A stretch of DNA of 64,000 nt, taken from contig NZ_CP032419.1 in the NCBI RefSeq assembly GCF_003595175.1, positions 3,658,001 through 3,722,000 of the forward strand, read 5' to 3'. Positions 38,772-46,926 of this stretch are shown piece by piece. Positions within the stretch are counted from its first letter, which is position 1; each line of letters begins with the position of its first letter. The notes beneath the pieces are model-generated. The model saw only the letters and a program-made list of their open reading frames with translations. It made no database searches and was not told where the DNA came from. The stretch comes from Pseudomonas cavernae (GTDB taxonomy: Bacteria > Pseudomonadota > Gammaproteobacteria > Pseudomonadales > Pseudomonadaceae). The translations under genes were made by a program, and so were the position numbers.

Positions 38772-39590
38772 ATGAGCAACGCCGTAGAGACCTACCAGCC
38801 CGGTCTGTTCGACCTGACCCACAAGCTGACGGTGGAAAAGCACGGCCACACCGCCCTGCTGACCATCAACCATCCGCCGGCCAACACCTGGGACCGCGAC
38901 TCGCTGATCGGCCTCAAGCTGCTGATCCAGCACCTCAACCGCGACGACGACATCTACGCCCTGGTGATCACCGGCCAGGGCAGCAAATTCTTCAGCGCCG
39001 GCGCCGACCTCAAGCTGTTCGCCGACGGCGACAAGGCCCGCGCCCGCGAAATGGCCCGCCGCTTCGGCGAAGCCTTCGAGGCGCTGCGTGATTTCCGCGG
39101 CGTGTCGATTGCCGCGATCAATGGTTACGCCATGGGCGGCGGCCTCGAATGCGCGCTGGCCTGCGACATCCGCATCGCCGAACGGCAGGCGCAGCTGGCC
39201 CTGCCGGAAGCCACCGTCGGCCTACTACCCTGCGCCGGCGGCACCCAGGCGCTGCCCTGGCTGATCGGCGAAGGCTGGGCCAAACGGATGATCCTCTGCG
39301 GCGAGCGGGTGGATGCCGACACTGCGCTGCGCATCGGCCTGGTCGAACAAGTGGTCGACAATGGCGAGGCGCGCGGCCATGCCCTGCTGCTCGCCGCCAA
39401 AGTAGCGCGCCAGAGCCCGGTGGCGGTGCGTACCATCAAGCCGCTAATCCAGGGTGCCCGCGAGCGCGGGCCCAACAGCTGGCTGGCGGAGGAGCGCGAG
39501 TGCTTCGTCGATCTGTTCGACGCCGACGACACCCGCGAAGGCGTCAATGCCTTCCTCGAGAAGCGCGACGCTCAGTGGCGCAATAAATAA
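38772..39590 (+). CDS. dspI: Enoyl-CoA hydratase family protein, probable DspI counterpart
   Basis: A 272-residue crotonase-fold protein. The oxyanion-hole segments are FFSAGADLKLF and INGYAMGGGLECALACDIRIA; acidic residues in LALPEATVGLLPCAGGTQALPWLIG occupy the catalytic position. In P. aeruginosa the first gene of the matching row (PA0745, DspI) is needed to make the biofilm-dispersion signal cis-2-decenoic acid. The identification here rests on gene order (followed by PA0744-like and PA0743-like genes) and family, not on a search. A fatty-acid oxidation role is the alternative. Gene order places it about 2.1 kb from the lap export operon. Confidence 0.72.
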   Translation: MSNAVETYQPGLFDLTHKLTVEKHGHTALLTINHPPANTWDRDSLIGLKLLIQHLNRDDDIYALVITGQGSKFFSAGADLKLFADGDKARAREMARRFGEAFEALRDFRGVSIAAINGYAMGGGLECALACDIRIAERQAQLALPEATVGLLPCAGGTQALPWLIGEGWAKRMILCGERVDADTALRIGLVEQVVDNGEARGHALLLAAKVARQSPVAVRTIKPLIQGARERGPNSWLAEERECFVDLFDADDTREGVNAFLEKRDAQWRNK

Positions 39591-39675
39591 GCCTGGATGG
39601 CACCTTTTTCATCCACCATCTCCGTGGTGGGTGGGGGCAAACGGCATCCCCCCTTAACGCCTGACGAGCACCACA

Positions 39676-40779
39676 ATGAATGTGATTTTTGAAGAACTTT
39701 CGGGCCAGCATGGCGCCCGTATCGGCATCGCCAGCCTGGATGCCGAGCCCAGCCTGAACGCCCTGTCGCTGCCGATGATCGAGGCGCTCGACGCCCAGCT
39801 GCGCAGCTGGGCCGCCGACCCTGAGATCGTTTGCGTGCTGTTGCGTGGCGAGGGGCCGAAGGCCTTCTGCGCCGGCGGCGACGTGGTCCAGCTGGTGCAG
39901 GCCTGCCGCGCCCATCCCGGCGAAGTGCCACCGCTGGCCACGCGCTTCTTCGCCGATGAATACCGCCTCGATCACCTCATCCACACCTACCCGAAACCGC
40001 TGCTCTGCTGGGCTCATGGCCACGTGCTGGGCGGTGGCATGGGCCTGATGCAGGGTGCCAGCATCCGCATCGTCACGCCCAGCAGCCGCCTGGCGATGCC
40101 GGAAATCAGCATCGGCCTGTATCCGGATGTCGGCGGCAGCTGGTTCCTCAGCCGTCTGCCGGGCAAGCTCGGTCTGTTCCTCGGCCTCACCGCCACCCAG
40201 ATCAACGCCCGCGACGCCCTCGACCTTGGCCTGGCCGACCGCTTCCTCGCCGACGATCAGCAGCCCGACTTGCTCAAGGGTCTGCAACAGCTGAACTGGC
40301 AGGAGCAGTCGGCGCTGCAGCTCAACAGCCTGCTGCAGGCCCTGGCCCATGAGGCCGAGGTGGAGCTGCCCGACGCGCAGCTCCTGCCGCGCCGCGACTA
40401 TCTCGACCACTTGCTGGATGTCGCCGACCTGCCCAGCGCCTGGCGGGCCATCACCGCCCTGCACGGCGACCACGACCCGCTGCTGGCGCGCGCAGCCAAG
40501 ACCCTGGCCGCCGGCTGCCCGCTCAGCGCCCACCTGGTCTGGGAGCAACTGCAGCGTGCGCGGCACCTGTCGCTGGCCCAGGTGTTCCAGCAGGAATACA
40601 GCATGAGCCTGAACTGCTGCCGCCACCCGGAGTTCCCCGAAGGCGTGCGCGCGCGGCTGCTCGATAAGGACAACGCGCCACGCTGGCACTGGGCGGATGT
40701 GGCGGCGATTCCGCCGGCGGTGATCGAGGCGCACTTCCAGTCGACCTGGAACGGCAGCCACCCACTCGCGGACTTGTAG
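39676..40779 (+). CDS. Enoyl-CoA hydratase/isomerase family protein (3-hydroxyisobutyryl-CoA hydrolase-like)
   Basis: A 367-residue crotonase-superfamily protein of the longer ECH_2 type. KAFCAGGDVVQLVQACRAHPGE and WAHGHVLGGGMGLMQGASIRI form the oxyanion hole, and EISIGLYPDVGGSWFLSRLPG is the signature of the 3-hydroxyisobutyryl-CoA hydrolase branch. The C-terminal extension includes CRHPEFPEGVRARLLDKDNAPRW, typical of that branch. It lies between the dspI-like gene and a 3-hydroxyisobutyrate-dehydrogenase-like gene, which fits valine-type catabolism, but the true substrate is unknown. Confidence 0.85.
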   Translation: MNVIFEELSGQHGARIGIASLDAEPSLNALSLPMIEALDAQLRSWAADPEIVCVLLRGEGPKAFCAGGDVVQLVQACRAHPGEVPPLATRFFADEYRLDHLIHTYPKPLLCWAHGHVLGGGMGLMQGASIRIVTPSSRLAMPEISIGLYPDVGGSWFLSRLPGKLGLFLGLTATQINARDALDLGLADRFLADDQQPDLLKGLQQLNWQEQSALQLNSLLQALAHEAEVELPDAQLLPRRDYLDHLLDVADLPSAWRAITALHGDHDPLLARAAKTLAAGCPLSAHLVWEQLQRARHLSLAQVFQQEYSMSLNCCRHPEFPEGVRARLLDKDNAPRWHWADVAAIPPAVIEAHFQSTWNGSHPLADL

Positions 40780-40823
40780 GTCTACCCTCACCCAGAGGGC
40801 AGCGCTAGCACAGGAGGACGACC

Positions 40824-41735
40824 ATGACCAAAATCGCCTTTATCGGCCTCGGCCACATGGGCCTGCCGATGGCCCGCAATCTGCTCAAGGCCGGTTTCGA
40901 GCTGAGCGTCTACGACCTGCTGCAAACCGCCGTGCAGCAGTTGGTCGCCGAGGGCGCCCGCGCCGCCAATGACGCCCACGACGCCGTGCACCAGGCCAGC
41001 GTGGTGATCAGCATGCTGCCCGCCAGCCGCCATGTGGAAGGCTTGTATCTGGGCGACGACGGCCTGCTCGCCTACATCACCCCCGGCAGCCTGGTGCTGG
41101 AATGCTCGACCATCGCCCCGGAATCGGCGAAGAAGGTGCACCAGGCCGCCGTCAAACTGGGCATCGAACTGCTCGACGCGCCAGTATCCGGCGGCACTGC
41201 GGGCGCCGCGGCCGCCACCCTGACCTTCATGGTCGGCGGCGAGGCCCAGGCATTGGACCAGGCGCGACCGATTTTCCAGGCCATGGGCAAGAACATCTTC
41301 CACGCCGGCTCGGCGGGCGCCGGGCAGCTGGCCAAGGTGTGCAACAACCTGGTGCTGGCGGTGCAGATGATCGGCACCGCCGAAGCCATGGCCCTCGGCG
41401 TGGCTAACGGCCTGGACGCCAAGACCCTGGCCGAGATCATGCGCCAGAGCTCGGGCGGCAACTGGGTGCTGGAGCGCTACAACCCCTGGCCCGGGGTGAT
41501 GGAAACTGCGCCGGCCTCGCACGACTATGATGGCGGCTTCATGGCCGAACTGATGGCCAAGGACCTCGGCCTGGCCCAGGAAACCGCACAAGCCAGCGGC
41601 AACAGCACGCCGATGGGCGCCCTGGCGCTGCAGCTGTATCGCCTGCTGCTGCGTCAGGGCCACGGCCAGCGGGACTTCTCCGTGATCCAGCAGTTGTTTG
41701 GCGGGCCGCGCCATAGCACGGACGATACGGCTTAG
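40824..41735 (+). CDS. NAD(P)-dependent beta-hydroxyacid dehydrogenase (3-hydroxyisobutyrate/serine dehydrogenase type)
   Basis: A 303-residue dehydrogenase. The Rossmann motif FIGLGHMGLPMARNLLKAG begins at residue 5, the substrate-binding DAPVSGGTAGAAAATLTFMVGG lies near 120, and catalytic Lys is in GAGQLAKVCNN near 171. The P. aeruginosa gene in this position (PA0743) acts mainly on L-serine in vitro, so serine as well as 3-hydroxyisobutyrate is possible. GGAGG precedes the ATG. Its last four bases overlap the end of the convergent lapC gene. Confidence 0.88.
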   Translation: MTKIAFIGLGHMGLPMARNLLKAGFELSVYDLLQTAVQQLVAEGARAANDAHDAVHQASVVISMLPASRHVEGLYLGDDGLLAYITPGSLVLECSTIAPESAKKVHQAAVKLGIELLDAPVSGGTAGAAAATLTFMVGGEAQALDQARPIFQAMGKNIFHAGSAGAGQLAKVCNNLVLAVQMIGTAEAMALGVANGLDAKTLAEIMRQSSGGNWVLERYNPWPGVMETAPASHDYDGGFMAELMAKDLGLAQETAQASGNSTPMGALALQLYRLLLRQGHGQRDFSVIQQLFGGPRHSTDDTA

Positions 41736-43105
41736 CGCTCGCGCAACGCCTCGGCCCGCGCGCGGATGATCGGCTTGAGCAGGTAGCTGAGGATGCTCTT
41801 CTTGCCGGTGATGATGTCCACCGAGGCGACCATGCCCGGTATGATCAGCAGCGGATGCTCGGGCGTACCCAGGTGGCTCTTGTCGGTGCGCAGCTTGATC
41901 AGGTAGAAGCTGTTGCCTTCTTCGTCGGTGACGGTGTCGGCGCCGATCTGTTCGAGCTTGGCTTTCAGCCCGCCGTAGATGGTGTAGTCATAGGCGGTGA
42001 ACTTCACCATCGCTTCCTGGCCCGGATGCAGGAAGGCAATGTCCTGCGGGCGGATGCGTGCCTCGACCAGCAGGGTGTCGTCCAGCGGCACGATCTCCAC
42101 CAGATCGCTGCCCGGCTGAATCACGCCACCAATGGTGTTGACCAACAATTGCTTGACGATGCCGCGCACCGGCGAGGTGACCAGCGTCCGGCTGACCCGA
42201 TCCTCCAGCGCCTTGCCGGTCGCCTCAGTCTTGCTCAGCTCGGTACGCACTTCGTTCAGCTGGGTCAGCGCCTCGCTGCGAAAACGCCCACGGGTCTCGT
42301 CAATCTTGCGCTCGACCTCCTTGATTGCCGACCCGGCCCGTGGGATCGCCAGACTGGTAGCCTCCAGCTGGCCGCGATTTTCCACCTCGGCCCGCTTCAA
42401 GCGCAGCACCTCGACCTGAGAGATCGCGCCTTGCGCCACCAGCGGCTCGGACATGCGAATTTCTTGCTGCAGCAGGTTCAGGCTGTTGCGGTACTGCGCC
42501 TGCTTGGAAGCGAACTCGCGCAGTTCCTGCTGACGCTGCACCAACTGCTCTTGTAAGCCGGCAACCTCGTCGTGCAACTGCTGGCGTCGACTCTCGTACA
42601 GTGACTGCTCGCTGGCCGCCAGACCTGGGGCTCGACTGCGCACATCCTCGGGCACCTGCAACGGGCGATTCTCGACTTCGGCGCTCAGGCGCTCGACACG
42701 CAACAGCAGAGACAGACGATCCGCCTCGGTTTCACCGACATTCGAGGCAAAGCGCGTGTCATCCAAGCGCAACAGGGGGGCACCCACTTCGACGACCTGC
42801 CCTTCGCGGACAAACAACTCGGCGACGATGCCGCCCTCGAGGTTCTGGATTTTCTGCAGTTTGGATGAAGGAATAGCCTTACCATCGCCGCGGGTCACTT
42901 CGTCGATGACCGCGAAATGCGCCCACAGCAGCAGGAACGCAAAGAAGCCGATTAGCGCCCAGATAGTCAGGCGCACCAGGCGCGGCGCATCCTCCACCAG
43001 CGCCTTGCTGACTTCCGGCAACGGTGGCCCACTGAGCGCCTCGCCACCTTGGAAGTAGCCGCGCAGGGTTTGCCGGAACACGTGCATCGAGGACTTAAGC
43101 AACAC
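41732..43105 (-). CDS. lapC: Type I secretion periplasmic adaptor LapC (HlyD family)
   Basis: A 457-residue membrane-fusion protein. After a cytoplasmic N-terminus and one transmembrane helix (LTIWALIGFFAFLLLWAHF) come the lipoyl halves (IQNLEGGIVAELFVREGQVVEVG and TLVTSPVRGIVKQLLVNTIGG), a long coiled coil between them, and the beta-barrel. It bridges LapB and LapE for adhesin export. The GTG at 43105 is preferred because AAGGGG lies about seven bases upstream and it overlaps the lapB end by 11 bases; ATG 43087 is the alternative start and has no good site. Confidence 0.9.
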   Translation of the reverse strand: MLLKSSMHVFRQTLRGYFQGGEALSGPPLPEVSKALVEDAPRLVRLTIWALIGFFAFLLLWAHFAVIDEVTRGDGKAIPSSKLQKIQNLEGGIVAELFVREGQVVEVGAPLLRLDDTRFASNVGETEADRLSLLLRVERLSAEVENRPLQVPEDVRSRAPGLAASEQSLYESRRQQLHDEVAGLQEQLVQRQQELREFASKQAQYRNSLNLLQQEIRMSEPLVAQGAISQVEVLRLKRAEVENRGQLEATSLAIPRAGSAIKEVERKIDETRGRFRSEALTQLNEVRTELSKTEATGKALEDRVSRTLVTSPVRGIVKQLLVNTIGGVIQPGSDLVEIVPLDDTLLVEARIRPQDIAFLHPGQEAMVKFTAYDYTIYGGLKAKLEQIGADTVTDEEGNSFYLIKLRTDKSHLGTPEHPLLIIPGMVASVDIITGKKSILSYLLKPIIRARAEALRER

Positions 43106-45251
43106 TGATCTGCCCCTTCTTCAATGCTTCCATGACCGCCGCTTTCGGCCCGTCGGCAATAATCTGCCCTCTATCGATAATCACCAGCCGGTCGACCAGC
43201 GATAGCATCGACGCCCGGTGCGTCACCAGAATCAGGGTCTTGTCAGCAATCACATTATGCAGACGCTGCTTCAAACGCTCCTCACCGGTGTTATCCATGG
43301 CACTGGTAGGTTCGTCGAGCAGGAGGATCGGCGGATTCAGCAACAGCGCGCGGGCCAGAGCGATGTTCTGCCGTTGTCCACCGGAGAGGTTCTGACCGCG
43401 TTCGCCCACCTGCTGCTCATAGCCCTGCGGATGCAGGCGCACGAAATCGTGCACTCCCGCCAGTTCGGCTGCCTGCTGCACCAGCTCGTCCTCGACATAG
43501 CGCGCGCCGGACACCAGGTTGTCGCGCAGCGTGCCGCTCAGCAACTGGATATCCTGCGGGACATAGCCGATGTTGTGGCGCAACTCGCTGATGTCGATCT
43601 GGCGCACATCCATGCCATCCACCAGCAGACTACCGGCATCCGCCTGATACAGCCCTACCAGCAACTTGGCTAGCGAGCTCTTGCCCGAACCGCTACGCCC
43701 GATGATGCCGACCTTTTCGCCGGGGCGAATGGCCAAAGTGACCCCCTGGAGCGCCGGGGTCTGCTGATTGGGGTATTGGAAGTCCAACTGCCGACACTCG
43801 ATGGCCCCTTGCAGAACCTGCCTGGTCAACGGCCGCTCCTCCTCGTGGCGCTCTTGCGGCAACGCCATCATCTGGTCCACCGAAATCATGGTCAGGCGCG
43901 CCTGCTGGTAGCGCGTGAGCAGGCCGGATAGCTGACTTAACGGGCTGAGCGCGCGGCCGCTGAGCATGTAGCAGGCGATCAGTCCGCCCATGCTGAGTTG
44001 GCCGTCGATGATCAAGTAGACGCCGCAGATGATCATCACCACGCCAGCCAGTTGCTGGATCAATTGCGTGATATTGAGCGCCAGACTGGAGAGCATACGC
44101 ACGCGCAGTTCGAGCCGGCCAAGGGTGCCGATGGTCTGCTCCCACTGGTACTGGCGCTCGCTCTCGGCATTGTTGACCTTGACCGCATCGAGCCCGGCCA
44201 GCGTTTCGATCAGGCTCGACTGGCGCTCGGCCGCCAGCGCCATGGTGCGATCCATGGTGGCGACCAGAGGCTTCTGCAACACCCAGCCAATCGTCAGCGC
44301 CAGCGGAAAGGCCAGCATCGGAATCCATACGAGATGACCGCCGAGCAAGGCGATCACCAGCAACACCAACAGGGTAAAGGGCAGATCGATCAGACTGGTC
44401 AGCGTCAGCGAGGCGAGGAAATCCCGCAGGCTCTGAAACTCATGGATGTTCTGCGCAAAGCTGCCGACCCTGGCCGGGCGGAATTTCATGGCCATGCCGA
44501 CGATGCGCTCGAACAGCGTCGCGGAGATGATCAGGTCGGTCTTCTTGCCGGCCAGGTCCAGGCATAGACCACGCATGGTTTTCAGCAGCAAATCGAACAG
44601 ATAAGCGCCGGAAATTCCGATCGCCAAGACCCACAGGGTCGCCGCCGCCTGATTGGGCACCACGCGGTCGTAGACATTCATGACGAACAACGGCGCCGCC
44701 AGGGCGATGATATTGATCAGCAGACTGGCAGCAATGGCGTCGGTATATAGCCAGCGCGAACGCTTGAGGGTGTCGCGGAACCACGAGCGGGTCCGCGGAA
44801 TCAGCGCGCCGTGGTTGATATCGAACTTATGCTGCGGCTGCGCGAAAAACACCTGGCCACTATAGTCCTCAGCCAGCAGTCGAGCCTCGACCAGCACCTC
44901 GCCGCCATCACTTTCGCTGAGCAACAGTCGCGCCCTGCCATCGGCCTCCCAGCCAACCAGCACGGCACAACGCCCCTCCTGCAACAGCAGCAGCGCCGGC
45001 AATGCAATTGCCGGAATCTGCTCCAGGCGGCGCTGCAACAAGCGCCCCTGCAAACCCGCTCGGGCCGCCGCACGCGGCAGCAATTCAGCGCTCAAGCGCT
45101 GGGCCGGAAGCGGCAGCCCCGTGCTCAGCATGGCCCGGCTGGCGGGTTTCTGATGCAGGGCACAAAGCGTCAACAGGCTATCCAACAGTGGATCGTCGTG
45201 CCGACTGCGTGGATCCTGACTGAGCTGAACCCGACTGACTTCTGATTCCAC
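43095..45251 (-). CDS. lapB: Type I secretion ABC transporter LapB
   Basis: A 718-residue ABC exporter with three parts: an N-terminal C39-like domain (about 1-150) without a catalytic cysteine motif, six transmembrane helices (about 170-450) and the ATPase with Walker A GRSGSGKSSLAKLL, signature LSGGQRQNIALARALL and Walker B PPILLLDEPTSAMD. A C39-like but inactive domain is typical of RTX adhesin exporters. It is between lapE and lapC; lapE ends 28 bases upstream. Confidence 0.93.
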   Translation of the reverse strand: MESEVSRVQLSQDPRSRHDDPLLDSLLTLCALHQKPASRAMLSTGLPLPAQRLSAELLPRAAARAGLQGRLLQRRLEQIPAIALPALLLLQEGRCAVLVGWEADGRARLLLSESDGGEVLVEARLLAEDYSGQVFFAQPQHKFDINHGALIPRTRSWFRDTLKRSRWLYTDAIAASLLINIIALAAPLFVMNVYDRVVPNQAAATLWVLAIGISGAYLFDLLLKTMRGLCLDLAGKKTDLIISATLFERIVGMAMKFRPARVGSFAQNIHEFQSLRDFLASLTLTSLIDLPFTLLVLLVIALLGGHLVWIPMLAFPLALTIGWVLQKPLVATMDRTMALAAERQSSLIETLAGLDAVKVNNAESERQYQWEQTIGTLGRLELRVRMLSSLALNITQLIQQLAGVVMIICGVYLIIDGQLSMGGLIACYMLSGRALSPLSQLSGLLTRYQQARLTMISVDQMMALPQERHEEERPLTRQVLQGAIECRQLDFQYPNQQTPALQGVTLAIRPGEKVGIIGRSGSGKSSLAKLLVGLYQADAGSLLVDGMDVRQIDISELRHNIGYVPQDIQLLSGTLRDNLVSGARYVEDELVQQAAELAGVHDFVRLHPQGYEQQVGERGQNLSGGQRQNIALARALLLNPPILLLDEPTSAMDNTGEERLKQRLHNVIADKTLILVTHRASMLSLVDRLVIIDRGQIIADGPKAAVMEALKKGQISVA

Positions 45252-45279
45252 GCCTGAGCACCCTTGTAGGAGTTAACGC

Positions 45280-46629
45280 TTAATTCAAGCCCGGCAGATT
45301 CACCTGGGTTTTCACTTCGGAATGCGCAACAGCCGCCATCGGCGCAACTACGCCCTGACTCTTGAGCAGTTCACCCATGGTCGCCTTGATCCGGTACTGG
45401 CTGAACAGCTCGCTATAGCTGACATCCGCCAAACGACGCTGAGAGGTGAACAGCTCATTTTCGCTATCCAGCAGATCCAGCAAAGTGCGGTCGCCCAGGC
45501 TGAACTGCTTCTGATACGCCTCGCGGACTCGGGTGTTGTAATCGACGTACTGGCGGGCGATCGGAAGTTGCTCGCGCGCATTCTGCCAGGCATTCCAGGC
45601 CAGCCCGAGCTCTTCATTGAGCACGCGCAGGGCGTTGTTGCGGATATCCAGCGCTTCGTTGATCTGATAGGACTTGGATTCCAAATCGGCCTTGTTGCTA
45701 CCGCCGGCGAAGAGGTTGTAGCGCATGCGCAGCATGGCCTGCCAATCGTTGTTATGGCCTTCCTCACCACCCAGGTTGTTATCCGCATTGCGCGACAGCT
45801 CGGCATCGAAGCGCGGATAAAAGAACGACTTCGCCGCCTCGTATTGCTTTTCGGTCGCCACCACGTCTGCCTCGGCGGAGCGCAATACCGGGCTGTTATC
45901 CAGCAGCACCTGGCGTGCCCGACCCAGGTCTTCCGGCAACTGGCCAAGCAGACCCGACGGCTCATTAAGCTCCTGCGCCTCGACGCCCACGACACTCAGA
46001 TAGTTGGTGCGTGCATCGGCCAGGTTGGTCTGTTCGGTAATCAGGTTGTTGCGCGCCTGCGCCAGACGCGCCTCAGCCTGATCGCGGTCCGCCGTGCTGC
46101 CCACCCCACGCTCACTGCGCAAGCTGATCTGATCGAAGATCCGTTCATGGTTGCGCAGGTTGGCACTGGCCAAGCGCACCATTTCCTCGCGACGCAATAC
46201 GTCCAGATACACCTGGGCGACATCCAGCCCGGTACGTTCGGAAGTGCCGAGCAGCGAATAGGCACGCGAGTTGACTATCGCCTCCTGACGGCCGACCTCG
46301 CTGGAGGTGGCAAAACCGTCAAACACCATCTGCTGCAAGCGCAAGCTCGACTCACCGCGGGTCAGCGTCTGCCAATGGTTGTCAGCGCCACGGGTCGTGG
46401 GGTTATCGGCACCTTCGCGGCCGATCCCGCCCAACAGATCGACATTCGGCAGATAACCACCTTTAGCAGCCTTGAGTTGGTAATCGGCCGACAGCCGACT
46501 GTTCACCCCGGCCTGGACCTCCGGATGCACATCGAGCGCCTGTTGCATGGCTTCGCCCAGAGTCTGCGAATGAACCGGGAGGCTGATCGCCAGAGCGAGG
46601 GGCAGAACTGCAAAGAAACGCACGAACAT
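45280..46629 (-). CDS. lapE: TolC-like outer-membrane protein of the adhesin exporter
   Basis: A 449-residue outer-membrane factor with a signal peptide (FFAVLPLALAISLPVHS). The two repeats of the TolC family are visible, including TLGEAMQQALDVHPEVQAG at the N-terminus and LALAWNAWQNAREQL-like helices in the second half. It forms the outer-membrane channel for LapBC and, in the Lap system, holds the adhesin through its N-terminal plug. ATG 46629 is preferred over an earlier in-frame ATG that would put 31 residues before the signal peptide. Confidence 0.92.
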   Translation of the reverse strand: MFVRFFAVLPLALAISLPVHSQTLGEAMQQALDVHPEVQAGVNSRLSADYQLKAAKGGYLPNVDLLGGIGREGADNPTTRGADNHWQTLTRGESSLRLQQMVFDGFATSSEVGRQEAIVNSRAYSLLGTSERTGLDVAQVYLDVLRREEMVRLASANLRNHERIFDQISLRSERGVGSTADRDQAEARLAQARNNLITEQTNLADARTNYLSVVGVEAQELNEPSGLLGQLPEDLGRARQVLLDNSPVLRSAEADVVATEKQYEAAKSFFYPRFDAELSRNADNNLGGEEGHNNDWQAMLRMRYNLFAGGSNKADLESKSYQINEALDIRNNALRVLNEELGLAWNAWQNAREQLPIARQYVDYNTRVREAYQKQFSLGDRTLLDLLDSENELFTSQRRLADVSYSELFSQYRIKATMGELLKSQGVVAPMAAVAHSEVKTQVNLPGLN

Positions 46630-46926
46630 GGTTTCGCATCCTTCTGAAAAGAGACATCCATGGGGGTATTGGAAACTGCTAGAGGCCAGATAAATCGGCA
46701 CCTGCAGCGCAACAAGCGGCAAAACAATATCAAAGTGACATGGGCGGTGAGATTGTTTAGGATGGAAACCGATTGGTCAATAGATTGGCATAAAGTTAAT
46801 AGCCAAAAAGTATATGCCAACAATTTGACGTCAATTTTCCAGCCAGCCTGCGCCCTACCTGTCCGACTGCAGTAAGCAAGGCAATCCACAGGGAAGCCAG
46901 TCGAAACCAGACCACGGAGAGTCGCC
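46630..46926. promoter_or_regulatory. Divergent promoter region between lapE and the adhesin gene
   Basis: A 297-bp gap that is clearly more AT-rich than its surroundings, especially 46725-46840. It contains a FleQ-like box (46776-46789) and a dyad AATTTGACGTCAATTT at 46822-46837. The adhesin ribosome-binding site GGAGAG is at 46917-46922. No -35/-10 pair can be assigned with confidence. Confidence 0.6.
46776..46789. promoter_or_regulatory. FleQ-like box upstream of the adhesin gene
   Basis: GTCAATAGATTGGC is a near match to the palindromic FleQ consensus that I remember as GTCAATAAATTGAC. FleQ binds c-di-GMP and controls lapA in other pseudomonads. The site is about 140 bases upstream of the adhesin start codon. 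Confidence 0.5.
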
